DNA of 64,000 nt from Nocardioides okcheonensis (GTDB taxonomy: Bacteria > Actinomycetota > Actinomycetes > Propionibacteriales > Nocardioidaceae): positions 3,286,001 to 3,350,000 of the forward strand of contig NZ_CP087710.1 in assembly GCF_020991065.1 (NCBI RefSeq), in the 5' to 3' direction. A program made the translations under genes and the position numbers. A model generated the notes under the pieces. It ran no database searches. It was not told the origin of the DNA and saw only the letters and a program-made list of their open reading frames with translations. Shown one piece after another: positions 28,324-37,181 of the stretch; within the stretch, counting starts at the first letter, position 1, and the number at the start of each line of letters is the position of its first letter.

Positions 28324-29807
28324 TGCTCACAGTTCTCGTCCTGCTGCCGCTGGTCGGCGCGCTCGTGGTCGCGCTCGCGCCCCACGCCCTCGCGCGCACC
28401 ATCGGCCTGGGCTTCGCGCTGGCCGCGCTGGTCTACGGCCTCGTCGTCGCCAGCCGCTACGACGTCGGCGCCGGCATGCAGCTCACCGAGACCCACGAGT
28501 GGATCGGGGCGCTCGGCGTCCACTACGCCCTCGGCGTCGACGGCCTCGGCCTGCTGATGGTCCTGCTCACCGTCGCCATCGTGCCGCCGGTGATGCTCGC
28601 CTCCTGGCGCGAGAGCGAGGAGCCCGGCAACAACGGCGCCAAGTCGTACTTCGCCTGGGTCCTGGCGCTCGAGGCGATGTCGCTGGCGGTCTACACCGCG
28701 ACCGACGTGCTGCTGTTCTACGTGGTCTTCGAGGCCACGCTGATCCCGGCGTACTTCCTCATCGGCGGCTTCGGCCGCGAGGGTCGCGGCCGCGCTGCCA
28801 CGAAGTTCCTGATCTACCAGCTCGCCGGCGGCCTCGTGCTGCTCGCGTCGGTCATCGGGCTCTACGTCGTCTCGGCCGACGCGGGAGCCCCCAGCTTCCT
28901 GCTCTCCGACCTCGCGGCGCTCGACATCGACCCGACCACCCAGCGCTGGCTGTTCGTCGGCTTCTTCATCGCCTTCGCGATCAAGGCGCCGGTGTTCCCC
29001 TTCCACACCTGGCTGGCCGACACCTCCGAGAAGGCGACCCCGAGCACCTCGGTGCTGCTGGTCTGCGTGCTCGACAAGATCGGCACCTTCGGCATGCTGC
29101 GCTACTGCCTCGGGCTGCTGCCCGACGCCTCGCAGTGGGCGACGCCGCTGGTCGTGGTGCTGGCGCTCATCTCGATCGTCTACGGCGCGCTGCTCGCGAT
29201 CGGCCAGGACGACGTCCTGCGCCTGATCGGCCTGACCTCGCTGTCGCACTTCGGCTTCATCGTGCTGGGCATCTTCGTCTTCAGCGCCACCGGCGGGGCC
29301 GGCGCGATCCTCTACATGGTCAACCACGGCATCGCCACCGCGCTGATGTTCCTGGTCGCCGGGTTCCTCATCCACCGCACCGGCACGGCCTCGATCCGCG
29401 AGATGGGCGGCGTGGAGAAGCACGCGCCCAAGCTCGCGGGCGCGTTCCTCATCGCCGGCCTCGCGGCCTGCGGCCTGCCGGGCCTGTCGCCGTTCGTCTC
29501 CGAGATGATGGTGATCATCGCCGCCTTCGACCACCACTGGCTGGTCGGCTCGGTGGCGGTCCTCGCGATCGTGCTCGCCGCCATCTACGCGCTCTGGATG
29601 TACCAGCGCACGATGACCGGCCCCGACCGCGTCGACGTGGCGCCGGTCGTCGACCTCGACCGGCGTGAGGTCGGGATCGTGGCGCCGCTGGTGCTCGCGC
29701 TCGTGCTGTTCGGCTTCTACCCGATGCCGCTGCTCGACGTCATCAACCCCTACGTCCACGACTCGCTCGTGAGCGTGGGCCTCGGCCAGGAGGGTGGTCA
29801 GCAGTGA
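28320..29807 (+). CDS. nuoM: NADH-quinone oxidoreductase subunit M
   Basis: Second antiporter-like subunit, 495 residues, about 14 helices. Family features: [19 protein letters not shown] (about 132-150, catalytic glutamate), [21 protein letters not shown] and [19 protein letters not shown]. It begins ATGATG, with the first ATG overlapping the nuoL stop, and ends in GTGA of nuoN. Confidence 0.96.
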   Translation: MMLTVLVLLPLVGALVVALAPHALARTIGLGFALAALVYGLVVASRYDVGAGMQLTETHEWIGALGVHYALGVDGLGLLMVLLTVAIVPPVMLASWRESEEPGNNGAKSYFAWVLALEAMSLAVYTATDVLLFYVVFEATLIPAYFLIGGFGREGRGRAATKFLIYQLAGGLVLLASVIGLYVVSADAGAPSFLLSDLAALDIDPTTQRWLFVGFFIAFAIKAPVFPFHTWLADTSEKATPSTSVLLVCVLDKIGTFGMLRYCLGLLPDASQWATPLVVVLALISIVYGALLAIGQDDVLRLIGLTSLSHFGFIVLGIFVFSATGGAGAILYMVNHGIATALMFLVAGFLIHRTGTASIREMGGVEKHAPKLAGAFLIAGLAACGLPGLSPFVSEMMVIIAAFDHHWLVGSVAVLAIVLAAIYALWMYQRTMTGPDRVDVAPVVDLDRREVGIVAPLVLALVLFGFYPMPLLDVINPYVHDSLVSVGLGQEGGQQ

Positions 29808-31396
29808 TCGAGTTCGTGAAGCCCAGCGTCGAGTACTTCGAGCTCCTGCCCCTGCTCGTCGTCTTCGGTGCGGCGTGCCTCGGGGTCGTGGTCGAGGCGT
29901 TCGCGCCGCGCGCCGCCCGGTATCCCGCCCAGGTCGCGCTGTCGCTGGTCGCCCTCGTCGTCGCCCTCGTGGGCGTGGTGCTGGTCGCCGGCGACGTGAA
30001 GTCCTACGAGGACGGCGCCGCGCGCGGCATCCTCGCGGTCGGCGGCACCATCGCCGTCGACGGGCCGAGCCTGTTCCTCTGGGGGCTGGTCCTCGCGCTC
30101 GCCATCGGCGGCGTGCTGCTGTTCGCCGAGCGCCACCTCGACGGCGGCGTCTCGGCCTTCGCCGGCCAGGCCGCCACGGTCCCCGGCACCGACGCGGAGA
30201 CCGCCGCGATCGCCGCCCAGCGCGAGCACACCGAGGTCTACCCGCTGATGATGTTCGCGGTCTTCGGGATGATGCTGTTCCCGGCCTCCAACGACCTGCT
30301 CACCATGTTCGTCGGCCTCGAGGTGCTCAGCCTCCCGCTCTACCTGCTCAGCGGCCTGGCGCGCCGTCGCCGCCTGCTGAGCCAGGAGGCGGCGCTGAAG
30401 TACTTCCTGCTCGGCGCGTTCTCGTCCGGCTTCTTCCTCTACGGCGCGGCGCTGATCTACGGCTACGCCGGCTCGCTCGACTTCAGCGCGATCAACGAGG
30501 CCGTGCGCAACGACGTCGGCAGCTCGGCGCTGCTGCTGATCGGCACCGGCCTGCTGTCGGTCGGCCTGCTCTTCAAGGTCGGTGCGGTCCCGTTCCAGGC
30601 CTGGACCCCCGACGTCTACCAGGGGGCGCCCACCCCGGTGGTGGCGTTCATGGCCGCCGGCACCAAGGTCGCGGCCTTCGGCGCGCTGCTGCGCCTGTTC
30701 TACGTCGCGCTCGGCGCCGACCGGTGGTCGTGGCAGCCGATGATGTGGGTCGTCGCGATCCTGTCGATGTTCGTCGGCGCGATCCTGGCCACCACGCAGA
30801 CCGACATCAAGCGGCTGCTGGCGTACTCGTCGGTGGCCCACACCGGCTTCATCCTCGTCGGCGTGGTCGGCCTGCAGGGCTCGGCGCAGCTCGCCGACGG
30901 GGAGATCACCTCGCTGCAGGCGGTGCTGTTCTACCTCGCGACCTACGGCTTCGCCACGATCGGCGCGTTCGCGGTCGTGAGCCTGGTGCGGGACGGCGGC
31001 GGCGAGACCACGGCCCTCGACCGCTGGGCCGGGCTCGGCAAGGAGTCGCCGGTCGTCGCGGCGGTCTTCGCGTTCTTCCTGCTCGCCCTCGCCGGCATCC
31101 CGCTGACGGCGGGCTTCGTCGGCAAGCTGGCGGTCTTCTCGGTGGCGCTCGCGGCCGGGGCCTGGCCGGTGGTGGTGGCGGCGATCCTGGCCAGCATCAT
31201 CGCGGTCTTCCTCTACGTCCGGGTCATCAAGGTCATGTACTTCGACAAGCCCGTCGGCGACGGCCCGACCGTGGCGTACCCGTCCGTCCTCACCGCGACC
31301 ACGATCGCCGTCGGTGCCGCGGTGACCCTCGTCCTGGGCGTCCTGCCGGGCCCGGTGCTCGACCTGGCCGCGGTTGCGGGAGAATTCATCAGGTGA
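29804..31396 (+). CDS. nuoN: NADH-quinone oxidoreductase subunit N
   Basis: Third antiporter-like subunit, 530 residues. Features: MFVGLEVLSLPLYLLSGLAR (about 167-186), KVGAVPFQAWTPDVYQGAPTP and TDIKRLLAYSSVAHTGFIL. A loop of about 40 residues between the early helices (GQAATVPGTDAETAAIAAQR) is longer than in E. coli. GTG 29804 overlaps the nuoM stop, and its stop overlaps the polyprenyl synthase start, so the prenyl gene is read as a fifteenth cistron. Confidence 0.96.
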   Translation: MIEFVKPSVEYFELLPLLVVFGAACLGVVVEAFAPRAARYPAQVALSLVALVVALVGVVLVAGDVKSYEDGAARGILAVGGTIAVDGPSLFLWGLVLALAIGGVLLFAERHLDGGVSAFAGQAATVPGTDAETAAIAAQREHTEVYPLMMFAVFGMMLFPASNDLLTMFVGLEVLSLPLYLLSGLARRRRLLSQEAALKYFLLGAFSSGFFLYGAALIYGYAGSLDFSAINEAVRNDVGSSALLLIGTGLLSVGLLFKVGAVPFQAWTPDVYQGAPTPVVAFMAAGTKVAAFGALLRLFYVALGADRWSWQPMMWVVAILSMFVGAILATTQTDIKRLLAYSSVAHTGFILVGVVGLQGSAQLADGEITSLQAVLFYLATYGFATIGAFAVVSLVRDGGGETTALDRWAGLGKESPVVAAVFAFFLLALAGIPLTAGFVGKLAVFSVALAAGAWPVVVAAILASIIAVFLYVRVIKVMYFDKPVGDGPTVAYPSVLTATTIAVGAAVTLVLGVLPGPVLDLAAVAGEFIR

Positions 31397-32391
31397 CCGA
31401 CTCGTCCCTCGCCCTCCCCGTCGTCGACGCGGCTCTCGAGCAGCGGCTCGTCGACCGGCTGGCCCGCATCGACGAGCAGCTCGCCCGGCACTGCCAGGGG
31501 CGTACGCCCTACGTCACCGAGGCCGCCACGCACCTGATGATGGCCGGCGGCAAGCGGTTCCGGCCGTTGCTGGTGCTGCTCGCCGCGGAGACCGGTCCGC
31601 ACCCGGAGGCCACCGAGGTCGAGACCGCCGCGTGCGTCGTCGAGCTCACCCACGTGGCGTCGCTCTACCACGACGACGTGATGGACGAGGCCGACCTGCG
31701 CCGCGGCGCCGACACGGCCAACGCGCGCTGGGACAACCTGGTCGCGATCCTCACCGGCGACTTCCTGTTCGGCCGCTCGTCCGAGCTCACCGCCGACCTC
31801 GGCCCCGAGGCCGTACGGATCCAGGCGCGCACCTTCACCCGCCTGGTCGAGGGGCAGATCCAGGAGACCGTGAAGCCCGGCCCGGGCGAGGACCCGCTGG
31901 AGCACTACCTCGACGTCGTCGCCGGCAAGACGGGGTCGCTGATCGCCACCTCGGCCCGCTACGGCGCGATGTTCGCCGGGGCCCGCCCCGAGGTGGTCGA
32001 GGCGCTCGCGGCCTACGGCGAGATCGTCGGCTCGGCGTTCCAGCTCTCCGACGACATCCTCGACATCGCCTCGGAGTCCGAGACGTCGGGCAAGACGCCG
32101 GGCACCGACCTGCGCGAGGGCGTCCCCACGCTCCCCGTCCTGATGGCCCAGGCCTCCAGCGACCCGGCCGACGCGCGGCTGCTCGAGCTGCTCGGCCGCC
32201 CGCTGACCGACGACGCCGAGCACGCCGAGGCGCTGTCGCTGCTGCGGGCGCACCCCGCGATGGACCGGGCGCGCGAGCACGTCCTCGGCCAGGCCGCCCA
32301 GGCCAAGAAGCTGCTCGAGGTCCTCGACCCGGGCCCGGTGCGCACCGCGCTGGAGTCGTTCGCCGACGTCGTGGCGACCCGCTCGGCCTGA
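31393..32391 (+). CDS. trans-polyprenyl diphosphate synthase, probably for the menaquinone side chain
   Basis: Chain-elongating prenyltransferase, 332 residues. Substrate site GGKRFRPLL, first Asp-rich motif HDDVMDEAD (about 95-103) and second motif SDDILDIASESETSGKTPG (from about 218). Small residues before the first aspartate motif (VASLYHDD) suggest a long-chain product such as hepta- to nonaprenyl; the exact length cannot be read. GTG 31393 shares GTGA with the nuoN stop, so it is translationally coupled to the respiratory complex that uses its product. It converges on a GNAT gene 14 bases later. Confidence 0.9.
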   Translation: MTDSSLALPVVDAALEQRLVDRLARIDEQLARHCQGRTPYVTEAATHLMMAGGKRFRPLLVLLAAETGPHPEATEVETAACVVELTHVASLYHDDVMDEADLRRGADTANARWDNLVAILTGDFLFGRSSELTADLGPEAVRIQARTFTRLVEGQIQETVKPGPGEDPLEHYLDVVAGKTGSLIATSARYGAMFAGARPEVVEALAAYGEIVGSAFQLSDDILDIASESETSGKTPGTDLREGVPTLPVLMAQASSDPADARLLELLGRPLTDDAEHAEALSLLRAHPAMDRAREHVLGQAAQAKKLLEVLDPGPVRTALESFADVVATRSA

Positions 32392-32405
32392 CGCACCGCC
32401 GTCGG

Positions 32406-32939
32406 CTAGGGCAGCTCTGCCGAGCAGTCCGGCCAGGCCAGGAGCAGGCGCGCGGGCGCGTCGTCCGGGGGACCGACGTCGCGATCCCGGGATCGGACGA
32501 ACCCGGCTGCGGTCCACATCGCGAAGGCGGCGGGGTCGTCGGCCGCCGGGTCGACCGTGAGGGGGCGCCAGCCGTGACGGTCGAGGTGTCGGGCGAGCAG
32601 GGCAGCGGCTCTCCTCCCGGTGCCACGACCCTGGGCGCCGGCGGAGACGAACATGTCGAGCCCGTGGCGGTCGGGTCCGCGCCAGGCCTGGACATAGCCG
32701 CACGGCGCGCCGTCCCGCACGATGATCCAGGACAGGACGGCAGGCGCGCGGCGCCCGGTGTACTTCGCCCGGACCTCGGCGAGGCCGAGCGGCCGACCGC
32801 CCCAGCCGCGGTGCACGGCGGGGTGGGCCAGCCACCGGGTCAGCATCTCGGCGTCCTCGTCTCGGGCCGGACGGAGCGCGCAGCCGGCGCCGCCGTCGAG
32901 GTGCTCAGCGGCAGGAGGTCGGGTGCCGGCCTCACGCAC
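32406..32939 (-). CDS. GNAT acetyltransferase, AAC(6')/RimJ-like
   Basis: 177-residue N-acetyltransferase. Fold features: ALRPARDEDAEMLTRWLAHP (about 21-40) and the acetyl-CoA loop SAGAQGRGTGRRAAALLARH (about 97-116). The TRWLAHPAVHRGWGG segment resembles aminoglycoside 6'-acetyltransferase-like and siderophore-acylating enzymes; the substrate is unknown. GTG 32939 overlaps the end of the upstream GNAT gene by eight bases, so the two form a small operon. Confidence 0.78.
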   Translation of the reverse strand: MREAGTRPPAAEHLDGGAGCALRPARDEDAEMLTRWLAHPAVHRGWGGRPLGLAEVRAKYTGRRAPAVLSWIIVRDGAPCGYVQAWRGPDRHGLDMFVSAGAQGRGTGRRAAALLARHLDRHGWRPLTVDPAADDPAAFAMWTAAGFVRSRDRDVGPPDDAPARLLLAWPDCSAELP

Positions 32940-33444
32940 CGGTCAGCCGTCCCATCACGACGGTCGCGTCGCTGGTGCCCGGACCGACGACCTCCCAGCC
33001 CTCTGCTGCGTAGAGCCGCCGTGCGGGATCGTCGGCGTCGGCGGTGGTCATCAGCAGGAGCCGGTCGTGGGGGAGGTCGGCGAGCAGCGCCCGCAGCAGG
33101 GCGCGGCCGGTGCCGCGGCCGCGGGCCTCGGCGAGGACGCCGACGCTGACCACCTCGAAGTGGCCGTCCAGCCAGGCGGCCGCGACCTCGGGCGGGAGTG
33201 TCTGGCGGACCCGGTCGGTCCACCACTGGCCGGAGCGCCCGGTGTAGCCGTAGGCGAACCCGACCGCCCGGCCGTCGGCGTACGCCCGTGCTAGCCGGAA
33301 GCCCTCCCGCGCGGTGTGGCGCTCCCACACGGCCTCGCGCCAGGTCGCCTCGTCCGGCTGGTCGCCGAAGACCGGGTCGTAGACCGACCACACCTCGGCA
33401 CCGTCCGCACCCGTCGCCTCGTCGACCACCGTCAGCCCCGTCAC
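32932..33444 (-). CDS. GNAT acetyltransferase
   Basis: 170-residue N-acetyltransferase, first of two tandem GNAT genes. The central strands read VGFAYGYTGRSGQWWTD and the acetyl-CoA loop is AEARGRGTGRALLRALLADL (about 105-124), followed by TADADDPARRLYAAEGWE. Substrate unknown. GTG 33444 has TAGACA 6 bases upstream, an imperfect -10, and no ribosome site. Divergent from the P-loop kinase gene at 33514. Confidence 0.8.
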   Translation of the reverse strand: MTGLTVVDEATGADGAEVWSVYDPVFGDQPDEATWREAVWERHTAREGFRLARAYADGRAVGFAYGYTGRSGQWWTDRVRQTLPPEVAAAWLDGHFEVVSVGVLAEARGRGTGRALLRALLADLPHDRLLLMTTADADDPARRLYAAEGWEVVGPGTSDATVVMGRLTGA

Positions 33445-33513
33445 GCTCCATGTCTACCGCGCGGGTGGGGCCGGGGCTGACAGGATGGGGGTGCGGTCGC
33501 GCGGCTCCTGATC

Positions 33514-34038
33514 GTGGTCTCCGGTCTCCCGGCAAGCGGGAAGTCGACCCTCGGGCGCGCCCTCGCAGGTCGGCTCGGGGTGCCGCTGCTCGACAAGGAC
33601 GAGATCCTCGAGGGGCTCTTCGACTCGCTCGGCTGCGCCGGCCCGGAGGACCGACGACGGCTGAGCCGTGCGAGCGACGAGGTGCTGTTCCGCCTCGCGT
33701 CGGACGCCCGCCTCGCGGTGCTCGTCAGCTGGTGGCACCCAGGAGCGGCCGACCGGCTCTGCGCTGCGGCCGATCACCTGGTCGAGGTGCACTGCGCCTG
33801 CCCGGTCGAGGTGGCGGCCGGGCGCTTCGCCGGACGGCGGCGCCATCCGGGGCACCTCGACGACCTGCGTACTCCGACCGACCACCTGGCCTCCCTCACG
33901 GAGGCGGACCGGCTGTCACCGGGCCCGCTGGGGGTCGGCGAGCTCGTCACGGTCCGGACGGACCGCGAGGTCGACGCGGACGACGTGGCGGCGCAGGTCC
34001 GTGCAGCGGCCACCCGTCTCGGCGTCGTCGTGGGCTAG
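33514..34038 (+). CDS. P-loop kinase-like ATPase (AAA_33 type)
   Basis: 174 residues from the GTG at 33514. Walker A GLPASGKST begins at residue 4, then DKDEILEGLFDSLG, and LEV-type strand HLVEVHCACPVEVAAGRFAGRRR with the lid arginines. Resembles small-molecule or nucleotide kinases of unknown substrate. The frame is open back to 33481 and would add the usual first strand (RLLIV), but only CTG 33508 or GTG 33514 can start there, so the true N terminus is uncertain. Its TAG stop shares CTAG with the stop of the convergent gene at 34035. Confidence 0.72.
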   Translation: MVSGLPASGKSTLGRALAGRLGVPLLDKDEILEGLFDSLGCAGPEDRRRLSRASDEVLFRLASDARLAVLVSWWHPGAADRLCAAADHLVEVHCACPVEVAAGRFAGRRRHPGHLDDLRTPTDHLASLTEADRLSPGPLGVGELVTVRTDREVDADDVAAQVRAAATRLGVVVG

Positions 34039-34673
34039 CGGGCCGCGAACTCCTCGATCCGCGCTGCCACCCCGGGGTCGAGCCCGGCGCGGAGTGCGTC
34101 GAGGTCGTGGGACAGGTACGAGTGGGCGCCGCACCAGTCGGACTTCACCACCACGCCGTCGACGCACCAGTGCGCGTTGCTCGCGCGTCCGTCCACGGCA
34201 AGCTGCACGCGCTCGGCCGACACGGTGGAGCCGTCCAGCAGGGTCGTGGTCTCCAGCCCCTCCCGGCGCAGGATGGCTCGCTGCGCGGCAGCCTCCGGCT
34301 CGCTCTCGTCGAACTGGAGCCAGGACGTCGCGTCCTGCTGCTCGCCGAGCATCTGCGCCAGGACCAGGTGCTCTCCGTAGCCGCCGATGGCACCCGACAG
34401 GTGCGGGTGCGGCCTGCCGTCGACGTGCACGGTGCCGTCCGTTCCGCGCGTCCCGACGCGCCGGATGCCGGACGTGGGGGAGTCGTAGGTGAATCCGGTC
34501 CACGCGCGGACGTCGCCGTCGTGGTGCACGACGTGGTCCACCAGGTAGACCGGGGCGTCGTCGCCCGTCCTGAACACGGTGCGCGTCCGGAGGCTCCGGG
34601 GCCCCACGTGACGGAGGATGGCGCCGCAACGCCCGGCGTCACCGTCCACGAAGGCGTGGTTCTCGGTCCTCAC
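34035..34673 (-). CDS. hypothetical protein
   Basis: 212 residues, not recognised. No signal peptide or membrane segment. Rich in charged beta-type segments (APVYLVDHVVHHDGDVRAW, DGTVHVDGRPHPHLSG) and ending with a helical part (SHDLDALRAGLDPGVAAR). I selected GTG 34673 because GAGGAG lies just upstream; a GTG at 34703 would add ten residues without a ribosome site. Its stop shares the palindrome CTAG with the stop of the convergent kinase gene. Another perfect palindrome, GGAGTACTCC, lies upstream at 34714-34723. Confidence 0.6.
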   Translation of the reverse strand: MRTENHAFVDGDAGRCGAILRHVGPRSLRTRTVFRTGDDAPVYLVDHVVHHDGDVRAWTGFTYDSPTSGIRRVGTRGTDGTVHVDGRPHPHLSGAIGGYGEHLVLAQMLGEQQDATSWLQFDESEPEAAAQRAILRREGLETTTLLDGSTVSAERVQLAVDGRASNAHWCVDGVVVKSDWCGAHSYLSHDLDALRAGLDPGVAARIEEFAAR

Positions 34674-34776
34674 GGGTCTCCTCGACGTCACGGACTCGCG
34701 CACGAGCGAGCCACGGAGTACTCCTTCCGCAGGAGCGTGCCGCGAAACATCCGAAGCCCCCGGAACACGCCTCTGG

Positions 34777-34801
34777 CCCCGTCACCGGGTGGGTGACGGG
34801 G
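34777..34801 (-). terminator. hairpin terminator after the HNH gene
   Basis: Perfect 9-base arms CCCCGTCAC (34777-34785) and GTGACGGGG (34793-34801) around a 7-base loop, 12 bases beyond the stop of the DUF222/HNH gene. No T-run follows. Confidence 0.65.
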
Positions 34802-34813
34802 TGTGGGGCGGGG

Positions 34814-36385
34814 TCATGGTCGCTCTGGCGCTGCGCCGGGTCTGTCAGGTGGGTCGAGGGCGGTGGTGCCGTGGTGGTCGCGGAGGTAGTGGTGGCCGTG
34901 GGGGCTGGTCCAGGTGAAGACGCCGGGGCTGGTCTGCTGGTAGCGCCAGAGGGTGTGGGTCTTGAGGCGGTGGTGGGACCGGCACAGGGCGGCGAGGTTG
35001 GAGGTGGCCGTCGGTCCGGGTTGGGGTCGTCCCTCGGTGGCGGCACGGTGGTCGTAGGGGGTGATGTGGTCGATGTCGCAGCCGCGGGCGGGGCGGGTGC
35101 ACCAGGGGAACACGCAGGTGCGGTCGCGGAGGATGACGTGGTCGCGGAGGCGGTCGGGGATCGGGTAGCCGGGGCTGGTGAGCTCGGCGTTGAGGTCGAT
35201 GACGGGGCGGAGGGTGACCTTGGTGCGTGAGGTGGTGCACCAGGTCCTGACCTGGTCGAGCAGGACGAGCCGTTGACCCTTCTCGAGTCGTCCGGTCGGG
35301 CCGAACACGGTCTCGACGACGTGACCGGTGTCGTCGGTGTCGTCGGTGAGGAGGGTGGCGTCGAGGTGGACGTGGAGCACGACCTCGCGGGCGGCGGGGA
35401 GGTCGTCGCCCGTCGGCTGGGACGGCTCGGTCGGCTCAGAAGTGTCGGACGGCTCGGGCGGGGTCGGCTGGCTCTGGGTCGGCTGGCTCTGGGTCGGCTG
35501 GCTCTGGGTCGGCTGGCTCTGGGTCGGCTGGTTCTGGGTGTGGAGGTCGAGGGCGGTCTGGGTGCGGGCGAGGTCGCCGAGGGCGGCGGCTCGTCGGGCA
35601 CCCAGTGACGCGGTCGAGCCCAGCGCCTTGAACACGTCGGCGCCGTGCTGGATCGCGGAGTCGAGGTCGTAGGCGTCGGCGAGGTCGAGCTCGGCCTCCA
35701 TCCGCATGACACCGTCGTAGTGGAGGTGGCGGGAGTCGAAGGTGACGTGGCGAGGGTCGGTGCCGAGGTAGCGGTCGTCCTCGAAGTCCCGGTGGTCCTC
35801 GCCTGCCTCGTCGTCCGGGCGCGGATCGGTGGAGAGGCCGTAGCGCGTGACGGCCTCGGCGACGAGCCGGTCGAGCTGCGCGGCACCCACACGTCCGGCG
35901 ACCGCGGCGACCTGGTCGTCGATCCAGCCGGCCGCATCCGGGGTGAGAGCGGGCACGGCGTGGATGGTGGTCTCGGCCACGGCACGCGCCCGCCAGGCGG
36001 GGACGCGTCCGGCGTGGACCTGGTCCCAGAGGCGGGGGAGACGGTGGCGCAGCTCGAGCGAGTGCCCGACGAGCTTCTTGGCCGCCACCGTCGAGATGCC
36101 GAGGACGGCGCCGAGCTCGGGGATGCAGAACTCCGCGACCAGCGGGCAGCCGTCACCGGCGATGGGCTCCTCCTGCTCGGTGCCGGCGCCGCGGCTGGTG
36201 AAGGTCGCGGCGTGGTGGACCGACTCGGGCGGGTGGAGGTCGGCCCACCGGGCAGCGAGACGGAGCTGCCGGGCCGCTTCGGCATGCTCGTGCTGGCGTG
36301 AGTCGCGGATCGAGGCGAGCAGCGCGGAGGCGTCCAGGTCGTCGTCTGCGACCTGTCCCTCGGGTGCTGCCAGCGCCTCGCTCAT
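34814..36385 (-). CDS. DUF222/HNH endonuclease-domain protein (REP13E12-type)
   Basis: 523 residues. The N-terminal DUF222 region runs from about 40 to 330 (RLAARWADLHP, CPLVAEFCIPELGAVLGIS, LWDQVHAGRVPAWRARAVAE). A low-complexity linker from about 280 is made of tandem QPTQS units. The C-terminal HNH domain has CDIDHITPYDH, then NLAALCRSHHRLKTH. The family is abundant in actinomycetes as repeated 13E12-type genes; the physiological role is not settled, and mobility or DNA cleavage is by analogy. ATG 36385 is 7 bases after TAGAAT (36398-36393), a strong leaderless -10. The DNA of the linker is a visible 15-bp tandem repeat. Confidence 0.85.
   Translation of the reverse strand: MSEALAAPEGQVADDDLDASALLASIRDSRQHEHAEAARQLRLAARWADLHPPESVHHAATFTSRGAGTEQEEPIAGDGCPLVAEFCIPELGAVLGISTVAAKKLVGHSLELRHRLPRLWDQVHAGRVPAWRARAVAETTIHAVPALTPDAAGWIDDQVAAVAGRVGAAQLDRLVAEAVTRYGLSTDPRPDDEAGEDHRDFEDDRYLGTDPRHVTFDSRHLHYDGVMRMEAELDLADAYDLDSAIQHGADVFKALGSTASLGARRAAALGDLARTQTALDLHTQNQPTQSQPTQSQPTQSQPTQSQPTPPEPSDTSEPTEPSQPTGDDLPAAREVVLHVHLDATLLTDDTDDTGHVVETVFGPTGRLEKGQRLVLLDQVRTWCTTSRTKVTLRPVIDLNAELTSPGYPIPDRLRDHVILRDRTCVFPWCTRPARGCDIDHITPYDHRAATEGRPQPGPTATSNLAALCRSHHRLKTHTLWRYQQTSPGVFTWTSPHGHHYLRDHHGTTALDPPDRPGAAPERP
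35461..35535. repeat. 15-bp tandem repeat, 4 perfect copies plus 1 variant
   Basis: The unit GGGTCGGCTGGCTCT is repeated without a break at 35461-35520, and a fifth copy with one change follows to 35535. On the coding (minus) strand it encodes five-residue QPTQS-type units in the linker of the HNH protein. The unit is a multiple of three, so changes in copy number would keep the frame. Confidence 0.95.
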
Positions 36386-36392
36386 GTGTTCG

Positions 36393-36398
36393 ATTCTA
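36393..36398 (-). promoter_or_regulatory. -10 box of the HNH gene
   Basis: TAGAAT on the minus strand, 7 bases before ATG 36385 with no ribosome site; one of the best -10 matches in the window. Confidence 0.55.
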
Positions 36399-36442
36399 GC
36401 GGCGGGCACCGACAGCCGAGCAGGCCGATGAGCACGCTGTGG

Positions 36443-36482
36443 ACGACCGGACGACCGGACGACCGGCCGACCGGCCGACCGG
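36443..36482. repeat. octamer repeat, five copies of (A/C)CGACCGG
   Basis: Five uninterrupted 8-base units in the short gap between the stop of the 36492 gene and the start of the HNH gene, just upstream of the HNH -10 box. Three units start with A and two with C. Confidence 0.85.
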
Positions 36483-36491
36483 CGACCCGCG

Positions 36492-37121
36492 TCAGCCCTC
36501 GAGCTCGTCGGCGTACTGCAGGACGCGCACGAGGACGACGGTGGCGTCGTCGGAGGCGAGCCGGCGAGCGTCGTCCGCGACCAGGTGCAGGCCGGTGACG
36601 ACCTCGGCCATCGCCATCCCCACGGCCGTGCCGTCCTCGGCGCCGTCGTCGACCGCCGCATCGTCGTCGAGGTCGACCCAGGCCCGGTCGAAGAGCTCGC
36701 GCAGCTCGGCGGGCACGCGGGAGCGGTCGTCGAGGTAGACGTACTCGTGCTCGTCGAAGAGCAGCACGCCGTCGCGCGCGCACCCGAAGCGCTGGTGGGC
36801 CTGGATGTTGTCGCGCACGACGGCGGCCGCGCGGCCGTCACGCGACAGGGCGACCAGCACCGCGGTCGGCGGGTCCGCGTAACCGGTGTCCTCGGTCGCG
36901 AGCACGCCGCCCTCGACCTCGGTCAGCAGGTACGCGCTCCACGCGAACTGCTCCGGGTCGAGCTCGTGCGCCGGGACGTCCTCGATGCCCACGCCGCCGA
37001 GCGCCTCGACCACCTCGGGGACGGTGGCGCCGCTGGCCACCAGCACCGTGCCGCCGTCCGTGAGGAAGGTCGAGTCGACTTCGTCCAACAGCGCCTCGTA
37101 GTGCGCGACCAGGTCTCCCAT
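36492..37121 (-). CDS. hypothetical acidic protein
   Basis: 209 residues, not recognised with certainty. Soluble and acidic, with no signal or membrane segment. Features: VDSTFLTDGGTVLVASGATV, VPEVVEALGGVGIEDVPAHE and the acidic run DLDDDAAVDDGAEDGT near 155-170. It recalls SUKH- or DUF6461-like actinobacterial proteins, but I cannot confirm this. ATG 37121 is 7 bases after TAGGCT (37134-37129), so it is probably leaderless. It is read toward the HNH gene and may be co-transcribed with it across the octamer repeats. Confidence 0.6.
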   Translation of the reverse strand: MGDLVAHYEALLDEVDSTFLTDGGTVLVASGATVPEVVEALGGVGIEDVPAHELDPEQFAWSAYLLTEVEGGVLATEDTGYADPPTAVLVALSRDGRAAAVVRDNIQAHQRFGCARDGVLLFDEHEYVYLDDRSRVPAELRELFDRAWVDLDDDAAVDDGAEDGTAVGMAMAEVVTGLHLVADDARRLASDDATVVLVRVLQYADELEG

Positions 37122-37181
37122 GGCGGAGAGCCTAGGTCCGGGGGTCGGCTCGGGACGCGGGTTCGGCCAGAGAGGTCCGGG

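Noticed and set aside
34814..36385. DUF222/HNH gene as part of an intact mobile element
   Set aside because: No transposase, terminal inverted repeats or target duplication seen around it.
36443..36482. Octamer array as a CRISPR
   Set aside because: Repeat units of 8 bases with no spacers and no cas genes.
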